Positions 5,299 to 5,352 of a DNA stretch of 5,352 bases are shown here, one piece after another. Position 1 is the stretch's first letter, and each line of letters starts with the position of its first letter. The DNA is taken from the NCBI GenBank assembly GCA_964502465.1, contig CAZCWX010000389.1, positions 1-5,352 of the forward strand, written 5' to 3'. The stretch is from CAZCWX01 sp964502465 (GTDB taxonomy: Bacteria > Desulfobacterota > Binatia > Bin18). The notes below the pieces were generated by a model. That model was not told where the DNA came from, ran no database searches, and was given only the letters and a program-made list of their open reading frames with translations. Made by a program: the position numbers and the translations under genes.

Positions 5299-5352
5299 TC
5301 AGCTATTCGAAGCGTGTGCGTAATTCCGTAGCGTGGATTTCCCTAGATGCCC
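5299..5352 (-). other. Possible 3' end of an unidentified upstream gene
   Basis: Two minus-strand frames are open from the window edge. One ends with LRNYAHASNS at TGA 5301-5299, overlapping the ribosome site of the small protein gene. The other ends with EIHATELRTRFE at TAG 5305-5303. Either could be the tail of a gene co-transcribed with the small protein, perhaps its partner. Too little is present to name a family or choose between frames. Confidence 0.2.

Noticed and set aside
1..5352. CRISPR array, tRNA or rRNA genes
   Set aside because: No regularly spaced direct repeats, cloverleaf-like blocks or conserved rRNA segments were seen.

Overview
The window reads as accessory chromosome of an uncultured environmental bacterium with mid-range GC. 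A decayed TPR tail of the large AAA-ATPase/cyclase type, stand-alone SMP-30 and metallo-beta-lactamase-fold (MBL) enzymes, a PIN-domain toxin pair and 'GTCATTGCGAGG'-type palindromic repeats together recall Tectomicrobia ('Ca. Entotheonella'-like), Chloroflexota or deltaproteobacterial metagenome contigs. This assignment is inference from gene content and is weak.

Layout, left to right. Bases 1-516 (+) hold a pseudogene: the C-terminal TPR tail of an ATPase/regulator, broken by one frameshift and three in-frame stops and carrying a palindromic in-frame insertion. Bases 596-1474 (+) encode an intact SMP-30/gluconolactonase-family beta-propeller hydrolase. Bases 1475-1914 have no gene but carry two kinds of palindromic repeat between the converging SMP-30 and MBL genes. 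From 1915 to the right edge every gene is on the minus strand. In transcription order these are: a possible 3' end of an unknown gene at the right edge; a 65-aa coiled-coil-like small protein (5287-5090); a PIN-domain toxin (4903-4430) with a 66-aa partner starting one base after its stop (4428-4228); an uncharacterised nucleotidyltransferase (4089-3154); an alpha/beta-hydrolase stub of 61 codons (3075-2890); and an intact MBL-fold hydrolase (2793-1915).

Functionally the window is a patchwork and not a pathway. The two intact hydrolases (SMP-30 lactonase-like and MBL-fold lactonase-like) converge on each other, but nothing shows they share a substrate. The PIN pair has its own apparent leaderless promoter with an inverted repeat next to it, which fits an autoregulated toxin-antitoxin operon.

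The most interesting structure is the roughly 100-base gap between the toxin-antitoxin pair and the nucleotidyltransferase. It is bounded by ATCTAAC and GTTAGGT, which match the integron attC end consensus (RYYYAAC/GTTRRRY). The partner gene's stop codon lies inside one of these boxes, as in classical gene cassettes. It is a candidate attC or cassette junction, not a proven one: the inner stem is imperfect and no second complete site was found.
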